NCBI GenBank assembly: GCA_013398175.1
Contig: VZRZ01003109.1
Coordinates: forward strand, 673,898-737,897
Direction: 5' to 3'
DNA from: Climacteris rufus
Taxonomy: Eukaryota; Chordata; Aves; Passeriformes; Climacteridae
Length of the DNA: 64,000 nt
Each line of letters starts with the position of its first letter. The first letter of the stretch is position 1. Shown in pieces: positions 61,926 through 64,000 of the stretch. Below the pieces are notes generated by a model, which did no database searches, had not been told where the DNA came from, and was given only the letters and a program-made list of their open reading frames with translations. The position numbers were made by a program, and so were the translations under genes.

Positions 61926-64000
61926 ACTTTCTTATTGTATCTACCAGTAAACTATCCAACTGGTCAACTGGCAATGAATGTCTGAAAGTTTAGAAAAATT
62001 ATAAACCAAGTACAACCTTTTTTTACAAATGAACAGATAAGCTAAAAATTTATTTTGAGAAGAAATAGGTTCTGGGCTCATCTCAGTAATTTTTCTGGTG
62101 TAAGCACTGGTGGGCCTCAGCATCTGGGGTATGTTATTTACACATAGGCCTGAGCTGTTGTTTAAGAGGTGCAAACCCCTGCCCATTAGCCCTGTTATTA
62201 AATAGTAACCTCAATACAGGGTTACAGTTTTAAGATAATCTCTGTGCAGTTTCCAGAAAGCATAAATAATCGGTCCTTTCCTGATGCCTTGCAGGCCAGG
62301 ACCAACGAGGTATTGGTTGAGTCCTTAGACGATCCCAGCACACTGCCTGTGAGAGCTGGCCCTTTTGCCATGGTCACTGACAGTCACACATGAGGTGGGG
62401 ACTGGTTGGAGATGGGCAGCCACTGCTTCCCAGGAAAGATGAGATGCTCTGACAATATTCGGGTGCATCCAATGGCATTTTCTGGGAGAAACAGCCTCAT
62501 GTACACTAGAGGCTATATCTGCATTTCCACGTCAGCAGAGATTTTGAATGCGCTTCTCCTGGTGGCCCGTAAAATAGCCCATTCTTTGGCTCATGTCCTA
62601 GATGAGAGAGGCTCCAGATAGAGAAATGGGTTCAGGATTTTATGCTCTCCACTGAGAGTGGATGCAACTGTCTTTGCCCCTGAAAACTTGAGCTTTGTCT
62701 TGTGTGTGTTTACCAAACACAGTGTGAATGCAGAAATGCTTGTGGAAAAAGTGATGCTCAGCATGAGTTCACGTGTGGTTCAGAATGATGCATTTGAATT
62801 TTAAAAAGCTTAATGTTCATTAACTGCAGAGAGTTTGTTGTGTATCCCCAAACTAAGACACGTTGTTGCTAAAAATTACTTGGTTCTTGAGGACTGGTTC
62901 AGCATATGAGTAGCATGGACTATGAAGGGCTATAGTTTAAAATAACTGCTGATGAAGAAACTTCTGTGGGAAACTTGCCAGGCTTATAAAAGGAAAAGAT
63001 ACCATAGCAGAATATAAAACCAGATAAATAATAAATTGTAACTTCGTCTGGAGCTGTGGAGTGTGCTAGTATTTACGGTTTTGAAAGGTTTTATGAAGAA
63101 TATATTTTATTTTTTATGTTGTGAAATATATAGCAACATAAAAATGTAATGGTTGGCTTAACCTATAAAGAGTTTTTTAATCAGTAAGCTCCTGACAGAA
63201 GGTGGAATTTGTATCTCAGTGTAGAATTTATTTTTTTTCTTTTCCTTTTAATTTTCGAAGTTCAGGATGCCTTGAAGTTGCCTGACGTTATAGGATAAAT
63301 TTTCAAAGCTCCGTGCAGGAGAGATGCCAACATGAAAAACATCAAGCAAACACTGAGTTATGTTTGTGCATCTCCTGTGTTGTGTTTTGATAATTTCTCC
63401 CATATATCTGCATAAAGATAAGGTTTGTGAGCACAGTGAAGTTATAGATTGAGCTGGTTATTTTCCTTCTTCCATGTTATGTGGAAATTAATAAAGTAAT
63501 TAAGTGTTACATTTACTGTTGATTGAATTACTTGGTTGTTTGGTAATTATTAGTGTGATTACAAAGTGACATAAACAATCGTGTAGCTCAAATGTGCAAT
63601 TATGTACTATATATGCTGAGCTGACACACACAGAACATATTCCCCTGATGCTGCAGGCAATTAATAAGTGCTCATGCAAAGCAGGTTGTGCTAAGAGCTG
63701 TAAATAATGCAACAGGGTCCATTTTTTTGTTCAGCTTGTGCTTGTGTATGCAGTGAAGCACACTGCTAGTGAAGTCAAACAGAGGCAATTTGACTTGTTC
63801 ACTGCTAAATGTAATTTAAGTGGATGATAAAGGCAGTTCCACTCATTAGTAGCTTGTGTCTTGTTTTTTGTCTCTCCTGCTGGGACACCTGCATACAATG
63901 TCACACTGTTCTAAGAAAGTGTTAATATTGAATTACCAGAGATTTTGAGAATTTATGTGATTCTGGCATTTGGTCTTGATTTTTCTATTGCCATGATTCT
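61926..64000. other. AT-rich non-coding sequence with possible regulatory segment
   Basis: No gene is supported. Positions 62280-62640 are GC-balanced but contain no recognisable coding. From about 63480 to 63870 the sequence is dense in TAATTA, ATTGAATTA, CAATTAATAA and octamer-like ATGCAAAG words, as in many developmental enhancers. This is an impression only and needs cross-species alignment. Confidence 0.5.

Overview
This window looks like ordinary non-coding DNA from a vertebrate nuclear genome: intergenic sequence, or the interior of very long introns. It is AT-rich, CpG is scarce outside a few short GC-rich blocks, stop codons are dense in all six frames, and the longest open frame is about 150 codons. 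I found no protein family, ribosomal RNA, functional tRNA, operon-like layout, Shine-Dalgarno pattern, CRISPR array or prophage. The best taxonomic clue is at about 42830-42940. There a minus-strand element joins the 3' half of a tRNA-Ile-like sequence to a CR1 LINE 3' tail, which is the architecture of TguSINE1, a SINE described from zebra finch. With a decayed CR1/L3-type reverse transcriptase fragment at about 50580-50750, and very few interspersed repeats overall, this suggests a bird, probably a songbird (passerine). This is inference from repeats, not an alignment.

Layout. Positions 1-3300 are AT-rich single-copy sequence. Positions 3301-4135 form a sharply bounded GC-rich block with splice-site-like motifs on the minus strand. 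Positions 4136-28500 are mostly featureless AT-rich sequence with short homopolymers, a 17-bp tandem duplication (5072-5105), a moderately GC-rich patch (14100-14420), a decayed foldback element (21510-21570) and a 19-nt T tract (27202-27220). A long pyrimidine-biased stretch lies at 28590-28980 and a second GC-rich block, possibly LTR-derived, at 29690-29990. Positions 30000-42800 hold a T/G low-complexity tract (34557-34614), another foldback (37789-37875) and two adjacent near-perfect hairpins (38856-38935). The SINE follows at 42830-42940, next to a short minus-strand frame with a hydrophobic start (42944-43150), a G-rich/GT tract (about 43868-43947), GC-rich blocks (45217-45420 and 46980-47260), a third foldback (48418-48512), the CR1-like fragment, twin inverted repeats (59631-59684) and a diverged tandem duplication with a period near 180 bp (61590-61925). 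The last kilobase is AT-rich with many homeodomain/POU-like words.

No genes are seen that could work together. If the window has a function it is most likely regulatory: conserved non-coding elements, or an unannotated long non-coding transcript. Neither can be shown from one sequence. I see no convincing undescribed biological system. The items most worth checking are the paired hairpins at 38.86-38.94 kb, the three foldback elements, the GC-rich minus-strand block at 3.3-4.1 kb and the tandem duplication at 61.6-61.9 kb.
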